Shown here piece by piece: positions 43,353 through 51,198 of a stretch of 64,000 bases of DNA. The DNA lies in the NCBI GenBank assembly GCA_963782555.1, contig CAWAKB010000003.1:558001-622000 (forward strand). The letters are read 5' to 3'. Every line of letters begins with the position of its first letter. Within the stretch, counting starts at the first letter, position 1. The position numbers were made by a program, and so were the translations under genes. The notes beneath the pieces are model-generated. The model saw nothing but the letters and a program-made list of their open reading frames with translations. It was not told where the DNA came from and made no database searches. Origin of the DNA: Hyphomicrobium_A sp963782555. Lineage in GTDB: Bacteria > Pseudomonadota > Alphaproteobacteria > Rhizobiales > Hyphomicrobiaceae.

Positions 43353-44522
43353 TCAAGCGGCGCTTTTTGCAGCGCCAACGGCCTTTTGGGCCGCTTCCGC
43401 CAGCGTTTCCGCGGTGATGACGGTGAGGCCGCTCTCATTCAGAATGCGACGGCCCTCCTCCACGTTGGTGCCGGCGAGACGCACGACCACGGGAAGCTTG
43501 ATGTTGAGCTCGGTCACCGCGTCGACGACGCCCTTGGCGACCCAGTCGCAGCGGTTGATGCCGGCAAACACGTTCAAGAGCAGCGCCTTGACCTTCTTGT
43601 CCTTCAAGACGGCCTTGAACGACTTGGCGACACGCTCTGGGCTCGCACCGCCGCCGATGTCGAGGAAGTTTGCAGGATCTCCGCCGGCGAGCTTGATCAT
43701 GTCGAGCGTTGCCATGGCGAGACCGGCGCCGTTGACGACGCAGCCGATGTCGCCGTCGAGGCCGACGTAGGCGAGGCCGCGGTCAGACGCGTAGGTCTCG
43801 CGCGGGTCCTCCTGGCTCTTGTCGCGCAACTCCGCGATGTGCGGGCGGCGGAAGAGCGCGTTGTCGTCGAACGACATCTTGGCGTCGAGCGCGAGGAGGT
43901 GCTTGTCCTTGGTGATCACCAGCGGGTTGATCTCGACCATGGTGGCGTCGAGATCGCGGAACGCGCGATAGCAGCCCATGATGGTCGGGACGAGCTTATT
44001 GATGATCTCCGGGTCGACACCGAGGCCGTAGGCCACCTCGCGCGCCTGGAAAGCCTGCATGCCGACGGCCGGGTCGACGACGACGCGGATGATGGTGTCG
44101 GGCTGCTTGGCCGAGATCTCCTCGATCTCCATGCCGCCGGCGGCCGAGGCGACGACCATGATGCGCTCGGTGGCGCGGTCCATGACCAGCGCCAGGTAGA
44201 TCTCCTTGGCGATGTCGGTCGCTTCCTCGACGTAGAGGCGGGAGACGAGCTTGCCGGAGGGGCCGGTCTGGTGCGTCACGAGCTTTTTGCCGAGAAGGTC
44301 CTCGGCAGCCTGCTCCAGCTCGTTGTCGTTGGTGCATAGCTTGATGCCGCCGGCCTTGCCGCGGGCACCGGAGTGTATCTGCGCCTTGACGACCCACTTG
44401 TGGCCGCCGATCTCGGTGGCGCGGTAGGTGGTCTGCTCGGGGCTGTAGGCGAGGCCGCCGCGCGGGATCGGCACTCCGAACTTGGAGAGCAGCTCCTTGG
44501 CTTGATATTCGTGGATGTCCAT
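43353..44522 (-). CDS. mtkA: Malate-CoA ligase subunit beta (malate thiokinase)
   Basis: 389 residues from ATG 44522. SucC-like ATP-grasp: MDIHEYQAKELLSKFGVPIP, VVKAQIHSGARGKAGGIKL, then VEINPLVITKD and GDIGCVVNGAGLAMATLDMI, plus the C-terminal flavodoxin-like CoA-ligase domain with LNVFAGINRCD. It provides nucleotide and carboxylate binding for malyl-CoA synthesis with MtkB. 34 bp from mcl, so co-transcribed. Confidence 0.94.
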   Translation of the reverse strand: MDIHEYQAKELLSKFGVPIPRGGLAYSPEQTTYRATEIGGHKWVVKAQIHSGARGKAGGIKLCTNDNELEQAAEDLLGKKLVTHQTGPSGKLVSRLYVEEATDIAKEIYLALVMDRATERIMVVASAAGGMEIEEISAKQPDTIIRVVVDPAVGMQAFQAREVAYGLGVDPEIINKLVPTIMGCYRAFRDLDATMVEINPLVITKDKHLLALDAKMSFDDNALFRRPHIAELRDKSQEDPRETYASDRGLAYVGLDGDIGCVVNGAGLAMATLDMIKLAGGDPANFLDIGGGASPERVAKSFKAVLKDKKVKALLLNVFAGINRCDWVAKGVVDAVTELNIKLPVVVRLAGTNVEEGRRILNESGLTVITAETLAEAAQKAVGAAKSAA

Positions 44523-44556
44523 TTCTTTTGGCTCCCTAGACTGAGTTTTTGTGGGC

Positions 44557-45516
44557 TCAGGCGGCCTGGCGTGCGGCGTCCGAAGCTTTGATGGCGGCGG
44601 CGGTGGCAAGAAGGTTCTTGGCCATCTTCTCCGAGGCCGCGTCGATCATCTTGCCGTCGAGCGAGGCAGCGCCCTTGCCCTGAGCCTCGGCCTCCTTGAG
44701 CGCTGCGAGGATGCGCTCGGCACGCTCGACCTCTTTGGCCGTCGGCGAGAACACGGCGTTGGCGAGCTCGATCTGCGAGGGATGGATCGCCCACTTGCCC
44801 TCGATGCCGAGAGCTGCAGCGCGCTTGGCGCCCGCCGTGTAGCCGTCGGGATCGGAGAAGTCGCCGAAGGGACCGTCGATCGGCCGCAGGCCGAAGGCGC
44901 GGCAGGCGACCGTCATGCGCGACAGCGCGAAATGCCACTGGTCGCCCGGGTAGTCGGGGTTCAAGCCGCCGATGACGACGGTGCGCGCTCTGTTGAAGGC
45001 AGCATAGTCGGCCACGCCGAAGTGCATAGCTTCGAGCCGGCTCGGGGCGGCGGCGATCGCCTCGACGTTGGCCATGCCGAGCGGGGTCTCGATCAGCGCT
45101 TCGGTCGTGACCTTGTTGGTGAAGCCTTTGGCGACCTCGATCTGGCTGACGATGCACTCGACCGTGTAGACGTCGGCCGCCGTGCCGACCTTGGGGATCA
45201 GGATGGTGTCGAGCTTGGAGCCGGCCTGTTCCATGATGTCGACCACGTCGCGGTACATGTAGTGCGTATCGAGGCCGTTGATGCGCACCGAGATGGTCTT
45301 GCCTTTGCCGCGCCAGTCGATGTCGTTCAGCGCCTGGATGATGTTTTTGCGGGCCTGCTCCTTGTCGGGCGGAGCAACCGCGTCCTCGCAATCGAGGAAG
45401 ATATAATCGGCCGCGCTCGCGGCGGCTTTCTCGATCATGGTCGGGTTCGAGCCCGGCACGGCGAGCTCCGAGCGCTGCAGGCGGGCTTTGCGGAGGGGGT
45501 AGAGTGTGTAGCTCAT
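44557..45516 (-). CDS. mcl: Malyl-CoA lyase
   Basis: 319 residues from ATG 45516 (GAGGAA upstream), normal length. HpcH/CitE-fold signatures: RSELAVPGSNPTMIEKA, DYIFLDCEDAVAPPDKEQAR, the catalytic Arg in ISVRINGLDTHYMYRD, ALIETPLGMANVEAIA with the metal-binding Glu, HFGVADYAA and GKWAIHPSQIELAN. It splits malyl-CoA into acetyl-CoA and glyoxylate, closing the serine cycle. Confidence 0.96.
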   Translation of the reverse strand: MSYTLYPLRKARLQRSELAVPGSNPTMIEKAAASAADYIFLDCEDAVAPPDKEQARKNIIQALNDIDWRGKGKTISVRINGLDTHYMYRDVVDIMEQAGSKLDTILIPKVGTAADVYTVECIVSQIEVAKGFTNKVTTEALIETPLGMANVEAIAAAPSRLEAMHFGVADYAAFNRARTVVIGGLNPDYPGDQWHFALSRMTVACRAFGLRPIDGPFGDFSDPDGYTAGAKRAAALGIEGKWAIHPSQIELANAVFSPTAKEVERAERILAALKEAEAQGKGAASLDGKMIDAASEKMAKNLLATAAAIKASDAARQAA

Positions 45517-45644
45517 CTTAGGCGTTCCTCTGGTCGTCTTTTCAGTTGCAGCGGGCCTGTCCCTTGACCGTGGGGCTAGAGCAAAAACCCGCCAGCTCGC
45601 AGTGTGAAGTGACGGCACCGCAAGCGGCGCCGCCTTGACGCAAA

Positions 45645-46859
45645 TCAGCTGGCGAGTTTGAGCTTCGCCTCGGGTCGACTGGTGGCCGACGCTTTCGTGG
45701 TCGTACGGAAGTGCTCGGCTGCGGCGCCGCTGCCGGAGCCCGGCGCAACGTCGATGCCGCAGTCGCGCATCGCCATCTCGCAGCCGAACAGCGCACCGCC
45801 GATCATGATCTCGTCGATCGCGCCCAGGTGGCCGATGCGGAACACCTTGCCGGCGACCTTGTTGAGGCCGATGCCGAGCGACAGGTTGTAGCGATAGAAG
45901 GCGGTTTTCACGACCTGGGCGCTGTCGATGCCTTCGGGCACGACCACCGCGCTCACCGTATTCGAGTACCACTTGGGGTCGGTGGCGCAGAGGCCGAGGC
46001 CCCAGGCAGCGACCGCCTTGCGCACGCCCTCGGCCAGCCGGGTGTGGCGGGCGAACACATTGTCGAGCCCTTCACCGAGCAACAGATCGAGAGAGGCGCG
46101 CAGGCCGCGCAGCAGCTGTGTGGGCGGCGTATAGGGGAAGTAGCCGTTGTCGTTGTTCTTGATCATGTCCGCGAAGGAGAAGTAGCAGCGCTGCAGCTTG
46201 GAGGACTTGGCTGCTTCCAGCGCCTTGTTGCTGACCGCGAGGATGCCGAGTCCGGTCGGCAGCATGAAGCCCTTCTGCGAGCCCGAGACGCAGGCGTCGA
46301 CGCCCCACTCGTCCATGCGGAAGTCGATGCAGCCCACCGAGCTGACGCCGTCGACGAAGAGCAGGGCCGGATGCTTGGCGTCGTCGAGGGCCTTGCGCAC
46401 GGCCCCGATATCGCTCGCCACACCGGTCGCCGTCTCGTTGTGCGTGGCAAAGACGGCCTTGATCTCGCGGCCCTTGTCGGCGGCGAGCGCCTCCGCGTAG
46501 CGCTCGACGGGGATGCCTTTGCCCCACGCCTCGTCGATGACCTCGACGTTGAGGCCGAGCCGCTGCGCCATCTCGACCCAGAGCAGCGAGAACTGGCCGA
46601 AGCGGCTCATCAGCACCTTGTCGCCGGGGCTGAGCGTGTTGGTGATCGCGGCTTCCCAGGCGCCGGTGCCGGAGGAGGGATAGATGAACACGCGGCCGTC
46701 GCTGAGCTTGAATGCCTTCTTCAAGTCCTCAAACAGCGGCAGCGTGAACTTGGGAAACTCGGGCGAGCGCATGTCCTCCATGCGCAGATCCATGGCTTGG
46801 CGAACGGATTCGGGAATGTTGGTGGGGCCGGGAATGAAAAGATGCGTCGTGGCGAGCAT
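45645..46859 (-). CDS. sgaA: Serine-glyoxylate aminotransferase
   Basis: 404 residues. Class-V aminotransferase: N-terminal LFIPGPTNIPESVRQAM, SGTGAWEAAITNTLSPGDKV, the cofactor region FVDGVSSVGCIDFRMDEWGV, and the PLP-Lys in VSGSQKGFMLPTGLGIL. It transfers the serine amino group to glyoxylate, giving hydroxypyruvate and glycine. First gene of the serine-cycle operon; a 128-bp gap separates it from mcl, so an internal promoter is possible. hprA, glyA and mtdA are not in the window. Confidence 0.96.
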   Translation of the reverse strand: MLATTHLFIPGPTNIPESVRQAMDLRMEDMRSPEFPKFTLPLFEDLKKAFKLSDGRVFIYPSSGTGAWEAAITNTLSPGDKVLMSRFGQFSLLWVEMAQRLGLNVEVIDEAWGKGIPVERYAEALAADKGREIKAVFATHNETATGVASDIGAVRKALDDAKHPALLFVDGVSSVGCIDFRMDEWGVDACVSGSQKGFMLPTGLGILAVSNKALEAAKSSKLQRCYFSFADMIKNNDNGYFPYTPPTQLLRGLRASLDLLLGEGLDNVFARHTRLAEGVRKAVAAWGLGLCATDPKWYSNTVSAVVVPEGIDSAQVVKTAFYRYNLSLGIGLNKVAGKVFRIGHLGAIDEIMIGGALFGCEMAMRDCGIDVAPGSGSGAAAEHFRTTTKASATSRPEAKLKLAS

Positions 46860-47253
46860 TGGGCCTGTTTCCTCCGGAGCGTTTTGTCTTTTCGTTGTTT
46901 TCGCCGAGCGCGGTGTTGTTCTTGTTTGCCCTCAATATCCGCCCACTCCCCGTGGTCCCGTGGTTTTCGTTAGCGTTATTGACGGGGAGGCTAGCTCGGG
47001 GCGGAGCATCCATTCCCGTTAAAGCTTGCGCAACACCCCAATGGGCAGCCCCCGGGCGCTGTCGGGTAGTGGTTTGCCTGGGCTTTCGGGTAGGTTCCCT
47101 ACCCAGCATGCGCACGGCACGGGGCGGGCGGCTCCCTTGCGAGAGCGCAGGCCACCCACATCGTTAACCTATCGGAAATTCTAGCCGTTCTTAGGCGCTG
47201 CGCCAACCCGCGCCGATGCTTTGAGAGCGTGTTTTGGGCCGGCTTGCGGCGCG
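46860..47253 (-). promoter_or_regulatory. Control region upstream of the serine-cycle operon
   Basis: 394 bp without a gene between the LuxR-type regulator and sgaA. It contains the GGGTAGG dyad described separately and a further GGGTAG at 47064-47069. Promoter elements cannot be fixed by eye. Confidence 0.5.
47088..47104. promoter_or_regulatory. Dyad GGGTAGG-TTC-CCTACCC, candidate operator
   Basis: Perfect 7-bp inverted repeat with a 3-base centre, the size of a dimeric regulator site. A third half-site, GGGTAG, lies 24 bases upstream (47064-47069). It sits between the atypical response-regulator gene and the serine-cycle operon that starts at 46859. Confidence 0.5.
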
Positions 47254-47904
47254 TCAGCGGGTATCGGTGGTGGTCGACATGTAAAGCGCCACCGCCATGG
47301 CGCGGTTGGAGACCCCAAGCTTATCGTAAAGATTCTTGAGGTGGTATTTGACGGTATTGCGCGAAATGCCGATGCGTGAGGCGATCTGCAAATTCGTCCA
47401 CCCGTTGGCGAGCGCCACCAGCAGCTCGCGCTCCCGCGCCGTCAGCTCACCCAGGGGATCTCGCGTCAGCGTCTGCAAATCGACGTAGGGCAGAGACATG
47501 CGGCCGCGCGCGACGGCGGCGACAGCGTCCAACAGCACATCGGGCTCGTCGCTTTTGGAGATGAAACCCCAGGCGCCGAGCCGCACCGCCTGACGCAGAA
47601 CGTCCTTTCCAGGCTCGCCGGTGTAGACGATGACGCGCGTTGTTGCGTGGCGCCGCTTCAAGGCGCTGAGGATCTCCGCGCCGCTCACGTCGGGAAGCGC
47701 CCAGCCGATGATGGCGATGTCGGCGGCGTGCTGGTCCTCGAAGGCGAGGAAGGCCGCTCCCGTCGGCAGCGAGCCGACGACCTGGAAGCGGCCGTCGCGC
47801 GCAATGAAGTCTTGCAGCCCCGCGCGCACGACCGGGTTCTTGTCCAGGATCACCACCTTGGGACGCGGTTCGTTGGCCGGGGACTGATCGGGCGGCTGTG
47901 CCAT
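47254..47904 (-). CDS. LuxR/NarL-type regulator with degenerate receiver domain
   Basis: 216 residues. N-terminal receiver fold (about 16-130) and C-terminal LuxR HTH with LTARERELLVALANGWTNLQ and ISRNTVKYHLKNLYDKLGVS. In the receiver the usual phosphoacceptor Asp is Gly67 (ADIAIIGWALPDVSG) and the acidic pair is reduced to one Asp (VVILDKNP). The switch Lys is kept (FISKSDEP). Phosphorylation is therefore not expected; a ligand, a partner or constitutive activity may control it. Located just upstream of, and on the same strand as, the serine-cycle operon, which is its likely target. Confidence 0.88.
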   Translation of the reverse strand: MAQPPDQSPANEPRPKVVILDKNPVVRAGLQDFIARDGRFQVVGSLPTGAAFLAFEDQHAADIAIIGWALPDVSGAEILSALKRRHATTRVIVYTGEPGKDVLRQAVRLGAWGFISKSDEPDVLLDAVAAVARGRMSLPYVDLQTLTRDPLGELTARERELLVALANGWTNLQIASRIGISRNTVKYHLKNLYDKLGVSNRAMAVALYMSTTTDTR

Positions 47905-47977
47905 GGGGGGTATTGGTAGCAGCTTTGGCTGAACAATCGGTCATGGGAGGGGGCCGAGCAGGCGCAGCCGCAATGCC

Positions 47978-48883
47978 TTATTCCGCTGCCGCCTCGGGCG
48001 GCGGGGCATCGGCGCAGGCGCAATGCTCGATCTCCACCGTCGCATGCACGACGCCATAGCGCTGCTTGAGGCGCGCTTTGATGGCAGCTGCAACTTTCTC
48101 GGGCGGGGCGGACTCCGACACACGCGCGTGCAGTGTCATCAGGCAGCGGTTCTCGGTCAAAGACCACGCGTGAACGTGATGAACCGACTCGACGTCCGGG
48201 ACAGAGGCCTCGATCTCCTTCTGCACCTCGCGGATATCGAGCCCGCTCGGGGCCGCCTCGAGCAGGATGTGGGCGGCGTCCCTGGTGATCAGCCAAGCGC
48301 TGCGCAAGATGAGCAGCGTGATCAGCATCGATAGCAGCGGATCGATGGGCGTCCATCCCGTCTGCAGAATGACGAGCGCGGCAACGATGGCGGCGACCGA
48401 GCCGAGCAGATCGCTCAGCACGTGCAGCAGTGCGGCCCGCACATTGAGGTTGGCGTTCCCGCCCTGGCGCAAGATGAACAGCGTGATCGCGTTGACTACC
48501 AGTCCGCCGGTGGCGATGGCGAGCATGGTGCCGCCCAGCACCTGGATGGGCTCGAACATCCGCACCACCGCCTCGTAGCCGATGGCAATCGAGATGAAGA
48601 AAAGAGCAAGCCCGTTGGCGAACGCCGCCAGCACCTCGAACCTGTCGAACCCATAGGTGCGCTTCCAGTCGGCCGGCCGCTGAGCAAACTTGACCGCGAG
48701 CCAGGCGAGCGCCAAGGCGGCGGAGTCGGTGAGCATGTGGCCGGCGTCGGCGAGCAGCGCCAGCGATCCCGAGACGTAGCCGCCGACGGCTTCAGCGAGC
48801 ATGGTCCCAGCTGTCAGCAGGCCGGCCCAGAAGAGGCGGCGCTCGTTAAGGTTGCCGGTCGCGTGATCGTGGTCTTGTCCCAT
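47978..48883 (-). CDS. Cation diffusion facilitator (zinc/cadmium/cobalt efflux)
   Basis: 301 residues from ATG 48883 (GGAG upstream). Six transmembrane helices with the metal site residues HMLTDSAALALAW (TM2) and HVLSDLLGSVAAIV (TM5), and YGFDRFEVLAAFANG. A His-containing N-terminus (MGQDHDHATGN) and a C-terminal cytoplasmic ferredoxin-like domain ending with HCACADAPPPE. It exports divalent metal in exchange for protons across the inner membrane. No adjacent metal regulator. Confidence 0.92.
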   Translation of the reverse strand: MGQDHDHATGNLNERRLFWAGLLTAGTMLAEAVGGYVSGSLALLADAGHMLTDSAALALAWLAVKFAQRPADWKRTYGFDRFEVLAAFANGLALFFISIAIGYEAVVRMFEPIQVLGGTMLAIATGGLVVNAITLFILRQGGNANLNVRAALLHVLSDLLGSVAAIVAALVILQTGWTPIDPLLSMLITLLILRSAWLITRDAAHILLEAAPSGLDIREVQKEIEASVPDVESVHHVHAWSLTENRCLMTLHARVSESAPPEKVAAAIKARLKQRYGVVHATVEIEHCACADAPPPEAAAE

Positions 48884-49071
48884 TCGGGCTCCAGGGCTGC
48901 TATCCTCACATTCTGCCAGGACGGCGGTTGCAATACACCTAAGGCAGTTGCGCCCGGCGCCCAAGGGAGGTCCCAAGCATTGACGGCGCGATGCTTTTGG
49001 ACCGGCGCGGACATCGGCGGCCTCTGAGAGCCGGTCGCCCGCGTCCAAACAAAAAAGAAGAAGGCCGGGGG

Positions 49072-50046
49072 ATGCGCCTATCGTCCGTCAGGAGCCAGGA
49101 GCTGCGTGCGCTCGCGACCGCCTTGAAGGCGAGCGGCAGCGTCGGCCGGCGCGACCAGCCCGTCGCCGCGCTGGTGCTGGTCACCGTGTCGATGGCGCTC
49201 CTCGTCGGTATTGCCGCAATAGGGCGCAGCGCGGCGCTCTCAGGCGTCGACCCGCTGCAGGTTTTGTTCTTCCGCAATTTCTTCTGCGTCGTCTGGATGT
49301 TGCCACTCTTTGCGCAGCGCGGCCTGTCGCTGGTGCGCACCGAGCAGATTCGGCTCTACGGCTTGCGCGTTTCGCTGAGCTTCGTCTCGATGATGTCGTT
49401 CTACGAGGCGCTCGCCCTGCTGCCCATCGGCGAGGTGACGGCAATCAGCTTCCTGTCGCCGCTGTTTGGCACGCTGTTCGCGATTGTGCTCTTAGGCGAG
49501 CGCGTGGGCACGCCCCGCTGGGCCGCACTCGCCGTCGGCTTCCTCGGCGCCATGATCATTCTGCGCCCCGCCGGCACCGCGTTCGGGCTCGGGCAGATGG
49601 CCGCGCTGGGCTCGGCCATGGCGATCGGGATCATCGGACCGCTGGTCAAGCAGCTGACGATGGCCGACGACGCCGACCGCATCGTCTTCATCACCAACCT
49701 CATCATGACACCGCTGTCGCTGGTGCCTGCCCTCTTGGTATGGGTGTGGCCGCCGCTCGAGCTGTGGCCCCAGTTGATACTGATGGGACTGTTCGCCGTC
49801 CTCGGGCACATGGCGCTGGTGCGCGGCTATGCCGTCACCGACGCCTCGCTGGCCATGACCTTCAAGTTCACCCGCCTGCCGTTCTCGGTGCTGGTGGGCT
49901 ATCTCGCCTTCGGCGAGCTCATCGACGGCTGGACCTGGGTCGGTGCGATCATCATCTTTGGCGCGGCCTCATTCGTGACGCGCCGCGAGGCGCAATTGGC
50001 GCGCCGCCGCCGCGCTGCCCAACTCGACGCGACCGCGCCCCCCTGA
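49072..50046 (+). CDS. EamA/DMT-family transporter
   Basis: 324 residues from ATG 49072; a 27-residue upstream extension is open but lacks features. Ten transmembrane helices in two EamA halves: first half LQVLFFRNFFCVVWMLPLF and ALALLPIGEVTAISFLSPLF, second half GYAVTDASLAMTFKFTRLPF, GYLAFGELIDGWTWVGAIII. It exports or imports a small metabolite; substrate unknown. Divergent from the CDF gene. Confidence 0.88.
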   Translation: MRLSSVRSQELRALATALKASGSVGRRDQPVAALVLVTVSMALLVGIAAIGRSAALSGVDPLQVLFFRNFFCVVWMLPLFAQRGLSLVRTEQIRLYGLRVSLSFVSMMSFYEALALLPIGEVTAISFLSPLFGTLFAIVLLGERVGTPRWAALAVGFLGAMIILRPAGTAFGLGQMAALGSAMAIGIIGPLVKQLTMADDADRIVFITNLIMTPLSLVPALLVWVWPPLELWPQLILMGLFAVLGHMALVRGYAVTDASLAMTFKFTRLPFSVLVGYLAFGELIDGWTWVGAIIIFGAASFVTRREAQLARRRRAAQLDATAPP

Positions 50047-50265
50047 GACCGCGGCACCGCTCTTCCCTAAGGAATTCTCCCCGGGGAGGCGGCACGATAT
50101 TGCCGTGCAGCAATGAGGATCGCGTGGTCCGCCCTGCGCCTGGTGTGGGAGCCACCGGTTGCCTTGGCGGTTCCCCTTCCCTAAATGGGGCCCAAGCCGA
50201 GCCCTGCACGCCTTTAGAGTTGACGCCTCCCCTCTGGGTCCACCGGTCAAAACCCGTCGAGCGGG

Positions 50266-51036
50266 ATGGTCGAGAGCATGATGGCAGACGTAAGCCACTT
50301 TGGCTTCAACGAGATCGCCGGTTTTCTCGGTCTCGGCACCTACGGGCTTTCCGTTCTCAAGGTCATCGGCGTCGATATCGTCCTTGCCGGCGACAACGCC
50401 GTCGTCATCGCCCTCGCCTGCCGCACGCTGCCGCCGCGCCAGCGCCGCGTCGGCATCCTGCTCGGTACCGCGGCTGCGGTGGCGATGCGCATCGTCTTCA
50501 CGCTGGCCGTCGGCTCTCTCCTGGGTGTTCCCCTGCTGGCCTTGACCGGCGGTTTCATCCTGTTCTGGATCGCGGTCAAGCTTCTCATCGCCGAGGATAC
50601 CGGCGAGGGGAGCGTGCCTTCGGGGGAGACGCTCTGGGACGCGGTGAAGACCGTTGCCATCGCTGACGCCGTCATGAGCCTCGACAACGTGCTCGCCATC
50701 GCCGGCGCGTCGCGCGGGGACTGGACCCTGATCGTGGTCGGGCTCCTGATCAGCATCCCCCTCGTGGTCGGCGGCTCGACGCTGATCATGGCGATGTTGG
50801 GCCGGTTCCCGATCCTGGTCTGGGGCGGCGCGGCCCTGCTCGGCTGGATCGCGGCCGAGCTGGTCGTCGGGGAGGAGTTGCTTCGGCCGTTCGTCCTGGA
50901 GACGGCGCTGCGGCTCGGCGTCAAGGTTCATACCTTTGAGTACCTCGCCGGCACCCTGGGTGCGCTCCTTGTCGTCGGCGCGGGCACGCTCATCATGCGG
51001 GCGCGCGGCGGCCTTCGCAGCGACCGGCCCGGTTAA
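50266..51036 (+). CDS. TerC/YjbE-family membrane protein (probable metal exporter)
   Basis: 256 residues, about seven helices. The two acidic TerC signatures are present: VDIVLAGDNAVVIALACRTL and IADAVMSLDNVLAIAGASRG, with the GDNA and LDN Asp residues that line the ion path. Family members export Mn2+ or help metallate exported proteins. The 219-bp upstream region was checked for a manganese riboswitch; none could be recognised, only a CTCCCCGGGGAG palindrome at 50077-50088. Confidence 0.88.
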   Translation: MVESMMADVSHFGFNEIAGFLGLGTYGLSVLKVIGVDIVLAGDNAVVIALACRTLPPRQRRVGILLGTAAAVAMRIVFTLAVGSLLGVPLLALTGGFILFWIAVKLLIAEDTGEGSVPSGETLWDAVKTVAIADAVMSLDNVLAIAGASRGDWTLIVVGLLISIPLVVGGSTLIMAMLGRFPILVWGGAALLGWIAAELVVGEELLRPFVLETALRLGVKVHTFEYLAGTLGALLVVGAGTLIMRARGGLRSDRPG

Positions 51037-51198
51037 CTGTCCCACACCCAATTCGGTGCGGCATGGCGTCTGCCGGAAAGTCGAGGCTTGGCGGGCGCCG
51101 CTCTAACCGCCAATATCGGCGCAAGATGTGGTAGCTGATCCATTGTCGGCATATTGAGGGCCGGCCAAACAAGAATACGACTGGGAGGAACGAGAGCC

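Noticed and set aside
50047..50265. Possible manganese (yybP-ykoY) riboswitch upstream of the TerC-like gene
   Set aside because: The conserved core could not be found; only a CTCCCCGGGGAG palindrome is present.
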